A DNA stretch of 64,000 bases from Candidatus Nanopelagicales bacterium. GTDB lineage: Bacteria > Actinomycetota > Actinomycetes > S36-B12 > CAIYMF01. The DNA lies in NCBI GenBank assembly GCA_017882705.1, contig JADGOZ010000063.1, positions 1-64,000 of the forward strand, in the 5' to 3' direction. The notes under the pieces were generated by a model that was not told where the DNA came from, did no database searches, and worked only from the letters and a program-made list of their open reading frames with translations. Position numbers and translations under genes: made by a program. Shown piece after piece: positions 1 through 9,517 of the stretch (the first letter of the stretch is position 1; each line of letters begins with the position of its first letter).

Positions 1-1976
1 ATCAGCACGGGCAGCACGGTGTAGCCGGCCTCGCCCTTGTTCAGGATGTCCTGCTTGGCGCGAACGATGCCCTCGGCCACCGGGTTGACGGCCTCGAGGT
101 GCGACGGGTTCGCCGCGAGGTAGACGGGCACCTGCTGGCCGCTCTCGGCGGTGAAAGTGCCGCTCGTGCCGAGGTGGTACTTCACGTCGCCGGACCCCTG
201 CACGGAGCCCTCCACCTCGAAGTCGCCCTCGAACTCGCGGAAGATCTGCGCGTAGGACTTGCCGGCGATGTTGGCCAGCACGTTGAGACGGCCGCGGTGC
301 GGCATGCCGATGCAGACCTCGTCGATGCCACCCTCGGCGGCCGCCGAGAGGACGGCGTCCATCAGCGGGATGACCGACTCGGCACCCTCGAGGGAGAACC
401 GCTTCTGGCCCACGTACTTCGTCTGCAGGAAGGTCTCGAAGGCCTCGGCCGCGTTGAGGCGGCGCAGGATGCGCAGCTGCTCGTCGCGCGGGGGCTTGTC
501 GTAGTGGCGCTCGATCCGGGCCTGGATCCAGGCGCGCTGCTCCGGGTCCTGCATGTGCATGTACTCGACGCCGGTGGTCCGGCAGTAGGCGTCGCGGAGG
601 ACGCCGAGGATGTCGCGCAGCTTCTTGAACGGCTTGCCGCCGAAGCCCCCGGTGGCGAACTCGCGGTCCAGGTCCCAGAGCGTCAGGCCGTGGCTGGCAA
701 CGTCGAGGTCGACGTGACCGCGCTGCTGGTACTCCAGCGGGTCGGTGTCGGCCATGAGGTGGCCGCGCACCCGGAACGCGTGGATGAGCTCGTGCACGCG
801 CGAGGTCTTGTCCAGGTCGTCGTCGTGCGCGGTCGCGATGTCGGCGGCCCAGCGGATCGGCTCGTAGGGGATGTGCAACGCGGTGAAGATGCCGTCGTAG
901 AACTCGTGCTCGCCGAGGAGGAGCTGGTTGACCAGGCGGAGGAACTCGCCGGACTGCGCGCCCTGGATGATCCGGTGGTCGTACGTCGAGGTCAGCGTGG
1001 TGATCTTGCTGATGGCGTGACGCGCGAGGGTCTCCTCGGCCGCGCCCTGCCACTCGGCCGGGTAGTCGATGGCGCCGACGCCGATGATCGCGCCCTGGCC
1101 CGCCATGAGGCGGGGCACGGAGTGCACGGTGCCGATGCCGCCGGGGTTGGTGAGGCTGATGGTGGTTCCCACGAAGTCGTCGACGACGAGCTTGCCGCCG
1201 CGCGCCTTGCGGACGACCTCCTCGTAGGCCGACCAGAACGCCGCGAAGTCCATCGTGTCGACGTTCTTGATGTTGGGCACGAGGAGCTGGCGGGTGCCGT
1301 CGGGCTTGGACATGTCGATGGCGATGCCGAGGTTGACCCGCGGGTTCTGCAGGACGGCGGGCTTGCCGTCGACCTCGACGAAGCCGTGGTTCATCTCGGG
1401 CATGGCCTTGACCGCCTGGATGAGCGCCCAGCCGATGAGGTGGGTGAACGACACCTTGCCGCCGCGACCGCGAGCGAGATGGTTGTTGATGACGACGCGG
1501 TTGTCGATGAGCAGCTTCACGGGGACGGCGCGGACGCTCGTCGCCACCGGGACGGAGAGGCTCTCCTCCATGTTGGTGACGGTGCGGGCGGGCGCCCCGC
1601 GCAGGATGGTGGGCTCGACCTTCTCGGCCACGGCGGGCGCAGGCACGGGGGCCGGTGCGGGCCGGGCCGTCGCGGGAGCCGGCGCGACGACCGGCTGCAG
1701 CGGCTGCGGGGCTGTGTGGGTGGCGATCTCGGCGTCGGACGCCAGCTCGGCGGCCTCCACCTCGGCCTTGTGCGCTGCCCGGACCGCGGCGGATGCGGCG
1801 ACGAGGTCGGCCGTCGCGTGCTCGGTGGGCACGTAGTCGGCGAAGAAGTCCCACCACGCCGGGTCGACGCTCTTCGGGTCGGTGAGGTACTGCTGGTAGA
1901 TCTCGTCGACGAGCCACTCGTTGGGCCCGAATGCGGCAAGGCGGCTGCTCTGCTCCGACTGATCCGACGTCGACAT
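1..1976 (-). CDS. kgd: Multifunctional 2-oxoglutarate decarboxylase/dehydrogenase E1/E2-like protein, 3' end truncated by the window edge
   Basis: Minus-strand translation from ATG at 1974-1976 reads MSTSDQSEQSSRLAAFGPNEWLVDEIYQQYLTDPKSVDPAWWDFFADY..., then a catalytic acyltransferase region (STYDHRIIQGAQSGEFL) and an E1 region (GMPHRGRLNVLANI). Frame is not in the supplied ORF track because it runs off the edge. Confidence 0.95.
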   Translation of the reverse strand, partial: MSTSDQSEQSSRLAAFGPNEWLVDEIYQQYLTDPKSVDPAWWDFFADYVPTEHATADLVAASAAVRAAHKAEVEAAELASDAEIATHTAPQPLQPVVAPAPATARPAPAPVPAPAVAEKVEPTILRGAPARTVTNMEESLSVPVATSVRAVPVKLLIDNRVVINNHLARGRGGKVSFTHLIGWALIQAVKAMPEMNHGFVEVDGKPAVLQNPRVNLGIAIDMSKPDGTRQLLVPNIKNVDTMDFAAFWSAYEEVVRKARGGKLVVDDFVGTTISLTNPGGIGTVHSVPRLMAGQGAIIGVGAIDYPAEWQGAAEETLARHAISKITTLTSTYDHRIIQGAQSGEFLRLVNQLLLGEHEFYDGIFTALHIPYEPIRWAADIATAHDDDLDKTSRVHELIHAFRVRGHLMADTDPLEYQQRGHVDLDVASHGLTLWDLDREFATGGFGGKPFKKLRDILGVLRDAYCRTTGVEYMHMQDPEQRAWIQARIERHYDKPPRDEQLRILRRLNAAEAFETFLQTKYVGQKRFSLEGAESVIPLMDAVLSAAAEGGIDEVCIGMPHRGRLNVLANIAGKSYAQIFREFEGDFEVEGSVQGSGDVKYHLGTSGTFTAESGQQVPVYLAANPSHLEAVNPVAEGIVRAKQDILNKGEAGYTVLPVL

Positions 1977-2227
1977 CGACGACCCTTCACTGCGCACAGG
2001 GATGGCCCGCCGGTGGACGGGCACGACCTCCCCAGTCTACGCGGTGAGCGCTCCTCGCCGGACGGCCGGTGCCGCGGGGCGAGACGGTCCGGAGCGCCCG
2101 GCGCGTGGTCCGTCCGGGGCGACGCGACGCGTTGCGGGGCGACCCCGGGCGCTAGCGTGTCGAGGGCTGGCGCAGGCGTCTGCTGGAGGCCATGGGGCGC
2201 CGACCGTGACCGGACGGTGCCGGCCGG

Positions 2228-3031
2228 TCAGGTGACGTCGCGCCGCTGGGTGGTCGCGGCGGCGAGAGCGGCGAACACCGCCGTCCAGCCGATCAGCACG
2301 AGCGCGCCTCCCCAGACCGGGAGGTAGGAGGTGTTGTTCGGACCGGTCGCCTGGAGGATGCCGTTGAGCGCACCGCCCGGGAGCCACTTGCCGAACTTGG
2401 GCAGGAACGACACGAGCAGCGACTCGATGATGAGCACCCAGACCAGCACGCCGAGGATCGCGGCGATCTGGTTGCGGATCAGCGTGCCGAGGGCCACGCC
2501 GAGCACGGCGAAGAGCGCGCAGCCCAGGACGGCGCCGCCGGCGATCTGCCACATCGCGGTCCACGGGATGTCGGCGTGGGTCTTGAGCGGCAGCAGCGCG
2601 AGGGCCAGCACGTAGCCGAACACCACGCCGATCACGGCGTAGACGGCACCGATCACGGCGTACGCCGCCATCTTCGCGACCATCACGCGGTTGCGTCGCG
2701 GCTCTGCGAGCAGCGTCGAGGTCAGGGTCTGGTGGCGCAGCTCCTGCGTCATGCCCATCGTGCCGATGACGATCGCGAACAGGTAGGCGCCCCCGGCCTG
2801 GCCGAACACGTTGCGCAGGCCCTCGGGCGTGGTGAGGCGCGGGACGACGACGCCCGGCTGCTCGGGCGCCAGGATCGTCGCGACGATGCCGATGCCGATG
2901 AACAGCACGACGCCGACGAGCATCCCGAGCCACATCTTCGTGCTCGTGACCTTGAGCAGCTCGGCGGAGACGAGCCGGCTAGGCGCCGCGAGGTGCGCGG
3001 GGGCGGGGGCGGTGAGGGTGTCGGTGCTCAT
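2228..3031 (-). CDS. ABC-2 type transporter permease
   Basis: 267 aa, several hydrophobic segments, ELLKVTSTKMW N-terminus; overlaps the ABC ATPase by 4 bp. Confidence 0.85.
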   Translation of the reverse strand: MSTDTLTAPAPAHLAAPSRLVSAELLKVTSTKMWLGMLVGVVLFIGIGIVATILAPEQPGVVVPRLTTPEGLRNVFGQAGGAYLFAIVIGTMGMTQELRHQTLTSTLLAEPRRNRVMVAKMAAYAVIGAVYAVIGVVFGYVLALALLPLKTHADIPWTAMWQIAGGAVLGCALFAVLGVALGTLIRNQIAAILGVLVWVLIIESLLVSFLPKFGKWLPGGALNGILQATGPNNTSYLPVWGGALVLIGWTAVFAALAAATTQRRDVT

Positions 3032-3939
3032 GAGGTGGCTCCACCGGTGAGGGACAGGAAGACCTCTTCGAGGTCGGAGGACGCGGGGCGCAGCTCGTGC
3101 AGCTCGACCTGCGCGCCGAAGGCGATGTGCCCGATGGTCGCGGCGTCGGCGTCGACGACGTGCAGCGAGCCGTCCTCGGTGCTCACGCGGGCACCTGGTG
3201 CGTGCGCCGCGAGGGCGTCGGCGAGCTGCTGCGGCGTCGGCGTACGGACGACGACGTGGCTGTGGCCGGCGGTGAGCTCGTCGAGCGGGCAGGCGCGGAC
3301 CAGGCGGCCATTCGCGATGATCACGACGTCGTCGACGGTCTGCTCGACCTCGGAGAGCACGTGGCTCGAGACGAGGACGGTGCGGCCCTGGCCGGCGAGG
3401 TAGCGCAGGAAGGCGCGGAGCCAGGCGATGCCCTCGGGGTCGAGGCCGTTGGCCGGTTCGTCGAGCAGGAGGACCCCGGGGTCGCCGAGCAGCGCCGCCG
3501 CGAGCTGCAGCCGCTGGCGCATCCCGAGGCTGAAGCCTCCGACCGTGCGGGTGGCGGAGTCGACGAGACCGACCAGCTCCAGAACCTCCGGGACGCGTCG
3601 TTCGTCGATGCCCGCGGCACGGGCCAGCACGCGCAGGTGGTTCTGCGCGCTGCGCCCGGGGTGGAAGCCCGTGGCCTCGAGCGCTGAGCCGACGATCCGC
3701 ATCGGGTGCGGCAGGTCGTGGTAGTGCTTGCCGTCGATCGTCGCGCTGCCCGAGGTGGGAGCGACCAGGCCGAGCAGGCAGCGCAGCGTCGTGGTCTTGC
3801 CCGCGCCGTTGGGGCCGAGGAAGCCGGTGACCCGGCCCGGTCCCACGGAGAAGGTGAGGTCGTCCACGGCCAGGACGGTGTCGAACTGCTTGGTGAGCCC
3901 GGCGACGTCGATCGTCGCGCCGAGCGATGCGGTGGTCAT
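3028..3939 (-). CDS. ABC transporter ATP-binding protein (drug/antibiotic exporter type)
   Basis: Walker A GPNGAGKTTTLR, signature SLGMRQRLQLA, Walker B LLLDEPANGLDPEG; start at MTTASLGATIDVAGL. Confidence 0.93.
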   Translation of the reverse strand: MTTASLGATIDVAGLTKQFDTVLAVDDLTFSVGPGRVTGFLGPNGAGKTTTLRCLLGLVAPTSGSATIDGKHYHDLPHPMRIVGSALEATGFHPGRSAQNHLRVLARAAGIDERRVPEVLELVGLVDSATRTVGGFSLGMRQRLQLAAALLGDPGVLLLDEPANGLDPEGIAWLRAFLRYLAGQGRTVLVSSHVLSEVEQTVDDVVIIANGRLVRACPLDELTAGHSHVVVRTPTPQQLADALAAHAPGARVSTEDGSLHVVDADAATIGHIAFGAQVELHELRPASSDLEEVFLSLTGGATS

Positions 3940-4128
3940 GCCTCCACCCTGTCCCGCGGAGTCGCGCAGCACCACCCGGTTCGCGTCGTGTCGCCCCTGA
4001 TCCACCCCTGAATCGACCCTGAGCCCGGCTCCGGGCACGCAGCGTGCGCCGAGGGTCGCTACCCGTCGACGCGTCGGACGTGGCAACCTCGCCTCACCCG
4101 TGCACGCACGAACCCTGGGAGCCACGTC

Positions 4129-5475
4129 ATGCCCGAGTCACCGTTCGGCGACGAGACCGGCATCGCGCGGATGGTCGGCGACTGGGCGGCCGAGCGCGTC
4201 GTCCGGCCGACCGACCCGAAGTCCTCGGCGCGCACGCCGGAGGAGCTGCACCGCGATGCCGGCGTCACGATCACGCACGACGGCATCGGTGCGGAGGCCG
4301 CGCTGCGCGTGTTCGACACGGTCCTCGTGCCCGCGACCCGCGCGCAGGACGACCCGATGAACCTCGCGTACATCCCGTCGGCACCGACGCGTGCGGCCGT
4401 CGCGTTCGACCTCGCGACGAGCGCGGCGAACGTCTTCGGCGGCATCTGGGAGGCGGGCGCCGGCGCGATCTTCGCCGAGAACGAGGCGCTCGCCTGGATC
4501 CGCGAGCTGCTCGGCTGGCCCAGCACCGCGGGCGGCACGTTCGTCTCGGGGGGTACGTCGGGGAACCTGTCGGCCCTCCACGCGGCGCGCGCCACCGCAC
4601 GCACGCGTCGCGGCGGCCGCCCCGAGCAGGGCTGGGCCATCGTGTGCGCGGCGTCGGCGCACTCCTCGATCCGCTCGGCCGGGTCCGTCCTCGACGTCGA
4701 CGTCATCCCCGTGCCGCAGGACGATCGCGGTCGTCTGACCGGCGCGGCTCTCCGTCCCGTGCTCGAGGCGCACCCGGAGATCTGCGCCGTGGTCGCGAGC
4801 GCCGGGACGACCAACACCGGGACGGTCGACGAGCTGGACACCATCGCCGACGTCTGCCAGGACCTCGGCGTATGGATGCACGTCGACGGTGCCTACGGCG
4901 GTGCCGCGCTCGCGGCGCCGAGCGCACGTGACCTCTTCCGCGGCATCGAGCGTGCCGACAGCTTCATCGTCGACCCGCACAAGTGGCTGTTCGCGCCGTA
5001 CGACTCCTGCGCGCTGCTCTACCGAGACCCGGAGCTGGCTCGCGCGGCCCACTCCCAGCACGCGTCGTACCTCGACGGGATCGACCGCGAGGCGACGAAC
5101 CCGAGCGACCTCGCGATCCACCTGTCGCGCCGCGCACGCGGGCTGCCGCTGTGGTTCAGCCTCGCCACCCACGGGACGGCGAGGTACTCCGAGTCCGTCG
5201 AGCGGTCGCTCACGACGGCGCGCGAGGTGGCGGCGTACATCCGAGGCAGCGAGCACCTGCGGCTGCTGCTCGACCCGATGCTCAGCGTGGTGATCTTCGA
5301 CCGTCCGGGGTGGAGCGAGGAGCAGTACACGGCGTGGTCGAAGCACATGGCGATCACCGGGCAGGTCCTCTGCCTGCCGACCCGCTTCCAGGACGAGATG
5401 GTGCTGCGCCTCGCCTTCGTCAACCCGCTCACCGAGAGCGCGCAGGTCGTCGAGGTCCTCGAGACGCTGCGTTGA
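4129..5475 (+). CDS. Group II pyridoxal-dependent decarboxylase (glutamate/aromatic amino acid type)
   Basis: FVSGGTSGNLSALHAAR, MHVDGAYGGAAL and the PLP-lysine motif DPHKWLFAPYD. Confidence 0.92.
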   Translation: MPESPFGDETGIARMVGDWAAERVVRPTDPKSSARTPEELHRDAGVTITHDGIGAEAALRVFDTVLVPATRAQDDPMNLAYIPSAPTRAAVAFDLATSAANVFGGIWEAGAGAIFAENEALAWIRELLGWPSTAGGTFVSGGTSGNLSALHAARATARTRRGGRPEQGWAIVCAASAHSSIRSAGSVLDVDVIPVPQDDRGRLTGAALRPVLEAHPEICAVVASAGTTNTGTVDELDTIADVCQDLGVWMHVDGAYGGAALAAPSARDLFRGIERADSFIVDPHKWLFAPYDSCALLYRDPELARAAHSQHASYLDGIDREATNPSDLAIHLSRRARGLPLWFSLATHGTARYSESVERSLTTAREVAAYIRGSEHLRLLLDPMLSVVIFDRPGWSEEQYTAWSKHMAITGQVLCLPTRFQDEMVLRLAFVNPLTESAQVVEVLETLR

Positions 5476-5557
5476 CCGGCACGTGGCGCTGACCGGCCGC
5501 TAGCCTCGACAGGAGCGCCCGCCGTCCCGGTGCGGCGCCGAGTGCACGGAGGACCCG

Positions 5558-6028
5558 ATGGCCGGCAAGGACCTGTTCACCGACGAGGAGTGGGCGCTCG
5601 TCACCCCGGTCCCCGCGCTCGTGGTGATGGCCGCGAGCATCTCCGACGGCAAGGCGATGCCGTCGGTCCGCGAGATCACGGCTGGCGCCGAGGTGCTGGT
5701 CGAGGCCGCGAAGGACCACCCGGCGGACACGCTCGTCGGCGAGCTGGTGGCGGGCCTGAAGGACCACAGGCCGGACCTCGGCGAGTCCAAGCCGTCGAGC
5801 ACCGCGGGCGTGGTCGACGAGCTCGTGGCGCAGATCGAGGCCGGCTGGAGGACGTTCACCTCGAAGGCTCCGGGCGAGGACGTCGTGGCGCTGCGTGCGG
5901 TGCTGACGACCGCGGCGAAGGCCGTCGTGGAGCGTCTCGGCACCGGGTTCATGGGGTCGGGCGACGAGAAGGTCACGCCGAGCGAGCAGGCCTTCGCGGG
6001 CCGGCTGGCCGCGATCCTCGCGGCGTAG
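5558..6028 (+). CDS. Hypothetical protein
   Basis: 156 aa ORF with start after a purine-rich region; no recognised domain. Confidence 0.7.
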   Translation: MAGKDLFTDEEWALVTPVPALVVMAASISDGKAMPSVREITAGAEVLVEAAKDHPADTLVGELVAGLKDHRPDLGESKPSSTAGVVDELVAQIEAGWRTFTSKAPGEDVVALRAVLTTAAKAVVERLGTGFMGSGDEKVTPSEQAFAGRLAAILAA

Positions 6029-6039
6029 CGTCGCGCGCC

Positions 6040-6648
6040 GTGGCCACAGTCCTTCTCACGGGGATGTCCGGCACCGGCAAGTCGACCGTGCTGGGCGAGC
6101 TCGCGGCACGTGGCTACCGCGTGATGGATCTCGACGACGAGGGGTGGGGCGTCGAGGTCGCGACGCCGGACGGCTCGGCGATGGAGCAGCTCTGGCGCGA
6201 GGACCGGGTCGCAGAGCTGCTGGCGTCCGGCGCCGACGCTCCGCGCGTCGTCGCCGGCTGCGCGGCTAACCAGGGCGTGTTCTACGACCGCTTCACGGCT
6301 GTCGTGCTGCTGAGCGCCCCGCTCGACGAGCTTCGTGAGCGGCTGGCTACGCGCGACACGAACGACTTCGGCAAGGACCCGCACGAGCTCGAGCGCATCC
6401 TCGGGGACCTCGCCGAGGTGGAGCCGCTGCTCCGCGCGACCTCGACGACCGAGATCGACACGACCGCCCCGCTCGCCGAGGTGGCCGACGCCGTCGAGGC
6501 GCTCCTCACCGCGTCACGCGCTCGACACCGACGTCGTCATCGAGCGCTTCGACAGGTGAGACGGTCCGGGAACGGGAACGTGGACCGCCCCCGAGGGGGC
6601 GATCCACGTGTCGACGGCGGTGAGCCGTCCCGGGTCTGTGAGACCTAG
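6040..6648 (+). CDS. P-loop AAA family ATPase / kinase-like protein
   Basis: GTG start; Walker [18 protein letters not shown] motif after it. Basic C-terminal tail overlaps a hairpin. Confidence 0.8.
   Translation: MATVLLTGMSGTGKSTVLGELAARGYRVMDLDDEGWGVEVATPDGSAMEQLWREDRVAELLASGADAPRVVAGCAANQGVFYDRFTAVVLLSAPLDELRERLATRDTNDFGKDPHELERILGDLAEVEPLLRATSTTEIDTTAPLAEVADAVEALLTASRARHRRRHRALRQVRRSGNGNVDRPRGGDPRVDGGEPSRVCET
6579..6608 (-). terminator. Rho-independent-like terminator hairpin downstream of the cold-shock gene
   Basis: CGTGGA-c-CGCCCCC-ga-GGGGGCG-a-TCCACG, 13 bp stem with one mismatch, 37 nt past the csp stop codon. Confidence 0.75.
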
Positions 6649-6848
6649 AGAGGCGTGACGTTCTCGGCCTGCGGGCCCTTCTGGCCCTGCGTGACGTCGA
6701 ACGTGACCTTCTGGTTCTCCTCGAGCGAGCGGTAGCCCGACGACGCGATGGCGGAGAAGTGCACGAACACGTCGGCGCTTCCGTCCTCGGGGGCGATGAA
6801 GCCGAAGCCCTTCTCGCCGTTGAACCACTTGACTGTTCCGTTGACCAT
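6645..6848 (-). CDS. Cold-shock protein
   Basis: 67 aa [34 protein letters not shown]...; RNP1 GFGFI and RNP2 VFVHF. Confidence 0.97.
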   Translation of the reverse strand: MVNGTVKWFNGEKGFGFIAPEDGSADVFVHFSAIASSGYRSLEENQKVTFDVTQGQKGPQAENVTPL

Positions 6849-6871
6849 GGTGTTCCTCTTCTGTAGCTCGG

Positions 6872-6896
6872 GCAGGATGCGAACGTCGCATCCTGC
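6872..6896 (-). promoter_or_regulatory. Perfect 11-bp hairpin in the 5' UTR of the cold-shock gene
   Basis: GCAGGATGCGA-ACG-TCGCATCCTGC, ending 24 nt before the start codon. Confidence 0.6.
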
Positions 6897-7289
6897 AAGT
6901 TGCCACCGAGGTGCCCTCCATCGCCTGAGACTCAGGGAGAAAGCAAGGACGCCCGGCGGAGTCGATCCGCGGGCGTCCGAAGAACGTTCGAGGAACTGCT
7001 GTACCAACCTCTCTGAGGCTACCACGCTCGGCAGGCGCGCTTCGTTCAGCACGGTGCCCGGCGGCCGCGTCTCGTGGGCCTACTACCTGCGCGCTGGGCC
7101 TTCATCGCGGTGCCCAGGACGTCCTGCGCGCCCGCTCCTCCGCTGTGCTCCATGAGTGCAACCTCTCGGCGAGGAGAGGGTTCACGGGGAACTCTCAGCC
7201 GCGAGGCGGGCCGAAGCGCTCCGGAACGACCCCCGGTGACCGATGGGCGGGGGACGGCACGTCCTCGCACCCATCCGTCAGGAGATGCC

Positions 7290-7644
7290 GTGAGCATCGC
7301 ACCCATCGGCACCACCCCGCTCGACCCCGTCGGCAAGAGCGAGGGGCACCGCAGCCACGGTGGTCACCGCGTGGCCATGGACATGCCGCCCAGGCGCTCG
7401 GCATGTCCGCGAAGGACCTGCGCACCGCGCTCACCGGCAGGCAGGCCATCGCCTCGCTCGCGACGAGCAAGGGCACAGCACCGACACCGTGAAGCCGGCC
7501 ATCACCGACGCCCTCACCAAGGCCGACCCGAACATGACCGCCGACCGGGCTCAGCAGCTCGCGCAGCGCTTCCTCGACGGCCCGAAGAACGCCGGCGGCG
7601 CCCCGAAGCCGGGCGACGTCGACAACGACGGCGACAGCCACTGA
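7290..7644 (+). pseudogene. Frameshifted small conserved protein (two apparent 1-nt deletions)
   Basis: GTG start after AGGAG. Coherent protein runs through three frames: MSIAPIGTTPLDPVGKSEGHRSHGGHRVAMD / AAQALGMSAKDLRTALTGRQAIASLATSKG / HSTDTVKPAITDALTKADPNMTADRAQQLAQRFLDGPKNAGGAPKPGDVDNDGDSH. Confidence 0.65.
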
Positions 7645-7674
7645 CGCAGGCAGCCGCGCCCCACGATCGTCGCC

Positions 7675-7875
7675 CTACGGCGCCGTCTCCTCGCGGTGGC
7701 GGCGTCGTAGCCGTGCGACCTCGGCGCGCAGCTCGGGGTCGTCCATCACGATCGCGACAGTCGGGCAGTCCGACGGCCCGAGGAACGCCTCGGGGTGGCA
7801 CAGCGTGCACGGCTGGCCCGGGCGCAGCGGGCAGGCCGCGTCGACGACGCGCGCTGCCGTGCCCGTGCTGGTCAC
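7675..7875 (-). CDS. Small Cys-rich conserved hypothetical protein (DUF6767-like)
   Basis: VTSTGTAARVVDAACPLRPGQPCTLCHPEAFLGPSDCPTVAIVMDDPELRAEVARLRRR; CPLRPGxPCTLC motif. Confidence 0.7.
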   Translation of the reverse strand: MTSTGTAARVVDAACPLRPGQPCTLCHPEAFLGPSDCPTVAIVMDDPELRAEVARLRRRHREETAP

Positions 7876-7887
7876 CCGACCAGTCTG

Positions 7888-7911
7888 CGCCTGCCGTCGC
7901 GACGGCAGGCG
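7888..7911. terminator. 24-bp perfect palindrome, likely transcription terminator
   Basis: CGCCTGCCGTCGCGACGGCAGGCG starts 6 bp after the stop of the 7917-8312 minus gene. Confidence 0.6.
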
Positions 7912-7916
7912 GCCGG

Positions 7917-8312
7917 TCACTCCGACTGTGACGCGAGATACGCCGCGAGGACTCGCTTCGGTGCCCGCGTGATCCAGGACTCGGTGATGAGCTCCTCGAG
8001 CTCGTCGAGCTCCACGTCGTCGAGGAGGACCAGGACGGCGGCGTTGCCGTCGAAGTGCGGGATCGTGAAGACGGCAGCGGACGACTCCGCCAGGACGTGC
8101 TCCTTCACGTCGAGGTCGGCGACGCGCACCCCGAGGGTCTCGCCCTGCGGCGCATCGTCGCCGAGCACGCGCATGTCCGACGGGCGCAACGGGCGTTCCC
8201 AGGCGAAGTTCTTGCCCTTCACCAGCCACTGCCGCCAACCCTCGCGCATCACGCTCGCCTCGGTCTCGGGCAGCGCGAGGGCGACCCGCGCGACGTCGTC
8301 CCAGCCGGCCAT
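7917..8312 (-). CDS. MmcQ/YjbR family DNA-binding-fold protein
   Basis: 131 aa MAGWDDVARVALALPETEASVMREGWRQWLVKGKNFAWERPL. Confidence 0.85.
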   Translation of the reverse strand: MAGWDDVARVALALPETEASVMREGWRQWLVKGKNFAWERPLRPSDMRVLGDDAPQGETLGVRVADLDVKEHVLAESSAAVFTIPHFDGNAAVLVLLDDVELDELEELITESWITRAPKRVLAAYLASQSE

Positions 8313-8350
8313 CGCACGACCGTAGCGAGCCCCGCTCCGTCGCGGAACAG

Positions 8351-9421
8351 TCAGCGCTCGGCGAGGCCGCGCAGCGTCACGGCGACGAGGTCGCCGAGGG
8401 TGTCGAGGTGGTAGCCGCCCTCCTGGACGGCGACGGTCGGGAGGCCGAGCGCGGCGAGGCGGCGTCCGGCGGACTCGTAGCCGTCGTGCGAGACCTGCAG
8501 CGGCGACTCGGGGTCGGCTGCGGCCGCGTCGACGCCGAGGCTCACGACGAGCGCGGTCGCCCCGTGCGCCGCGACGGCGTCGACGATCCGGTCGATCGCG
8601 GCGAGCCACTGCTCGTCCGGTGCGCCCTCGGCCAGCGGCACGTTGAGGTTCGCGCCGAGACCGGCGTCGCGTCCGGTCTCGTCCGCGAACCCGGCGTAGT
8701 GCGGGAACCATCCCGCGCCGGGATCGACGTGCACAGAGGCGTAGAGGACGTCGGCCCGGTCGTAGAACAGCGCCTGCGTGCCGTTGCCGTGGTGCGCGTC
8801 GATGTCGACGATCGCGACCCGCCCGTGACCGGCGTCGCGCAGTGCCTGCGCCGCGATTCCCGCGTTGTTGAGGTAGCAGGACCCGCCGTGGGCGGCCTTG
8901 GTGACGTGGTGGCCAGGCGGACGCGCGAGCCCGTAGGCGAGCGGCTCGCCGCCCACGACGAGGTCGACGGCCGAGAGCGTCACGTCGACGGCCGCACGGG
9001 CCGCCTCCCACGTGCCGGGACCGACGAGCGTCATCGTGTCGTAGCACCAGCGACCCGCGGCGGCATGCACGGCGGTCGGCTCGCGCTCAGGCAGCCCGTC
9101 GAGCATCCCCGCGGTCGGCATGAGGTAGGGCACGACGCGGTCCTGGCCCGGCTCGACCGGGAAGCCGGCCTCGACCCAGCGCGACCACACCGTGCGCAGG
9201 TGCTCGACGAGCCGCGGGTCGTGCACGCGCAGCAGCACGTCGTCGCTGTGCCCGACGGCGTCGACGACCGCATGGCCGGCACGTCGCAGCGCATCCTCGA
9301 TGCGGGTCGCGCGCTCGGGCAGCTCGGTGCCGGGCGTGCGCACACCGACCCAGATCTCGGCACCGGGGACGTGCAGCAGACAGGCGTCGCTGCGGACTAC
9401 GACGGCGGGCGAGGTGCTCAC
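8351..9421 (-). CDS. Histone deacetylase-family / acetoin utilization (AcuC-like) protein
   Basis: RPPGHHVTKAAHGGSCYLNNAGIAAQAL, VAIVDIDAHHGNGTQALFYDR. Confidence 0.93.
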   Translation of the reverse strand: MSTSPAVVVRSDACLLHVPGAEIWVGVRTPGTELPERATRIEDALRRAGHAVVDAVGHSDDVLLRVHDPRLVEHLRTVWSRWVEAGFPVEPGQDRVVPYLMPTAGMLDGLPEREPTAVHAAAGRWCYDTMTLVGPGTWEAARAAVDVTLSAVDLVVGGEPLAYGLARPPGHHVTKAAHGGSCYLNNAGIAAQALRDAGHGRVAIVDIDAHHGNGTQALFYDRADVLYASVHVDPGAGWFPHYAGFADETGRDAGLGANLNVPLAEGAPDEQWLAAIDRIVDAVAAHGATALVVSLGVDAAAADPESPLQVSHDGYESAGRRLAALGLPTVAVQEGGYHLDTLGDLVAVTLRGLAER

Positions 9422-9517
9422 CCGCGCAGCATGGCAAACTCCGCGCCGCGGCGGTGGCCGGGGGCGACCTCGCGCGTCCGACGCCGTCGAGGACGTGCGC
9501 TGGGGCAGGATGCGGGG

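Noticed and set aside
99-2327. 742-aa plus-strand ORF
   Set aside because: Antisense shadow of kgd; low-complexity V/G/R/D composition, no domain.
2228-3939. ABC-2 exporter plus decarboxylase as a biosynthetic cluster
   Set aside because: No tailoring or scaffold biosynthesis genes nearby; genes are divergent and separately ordinary.
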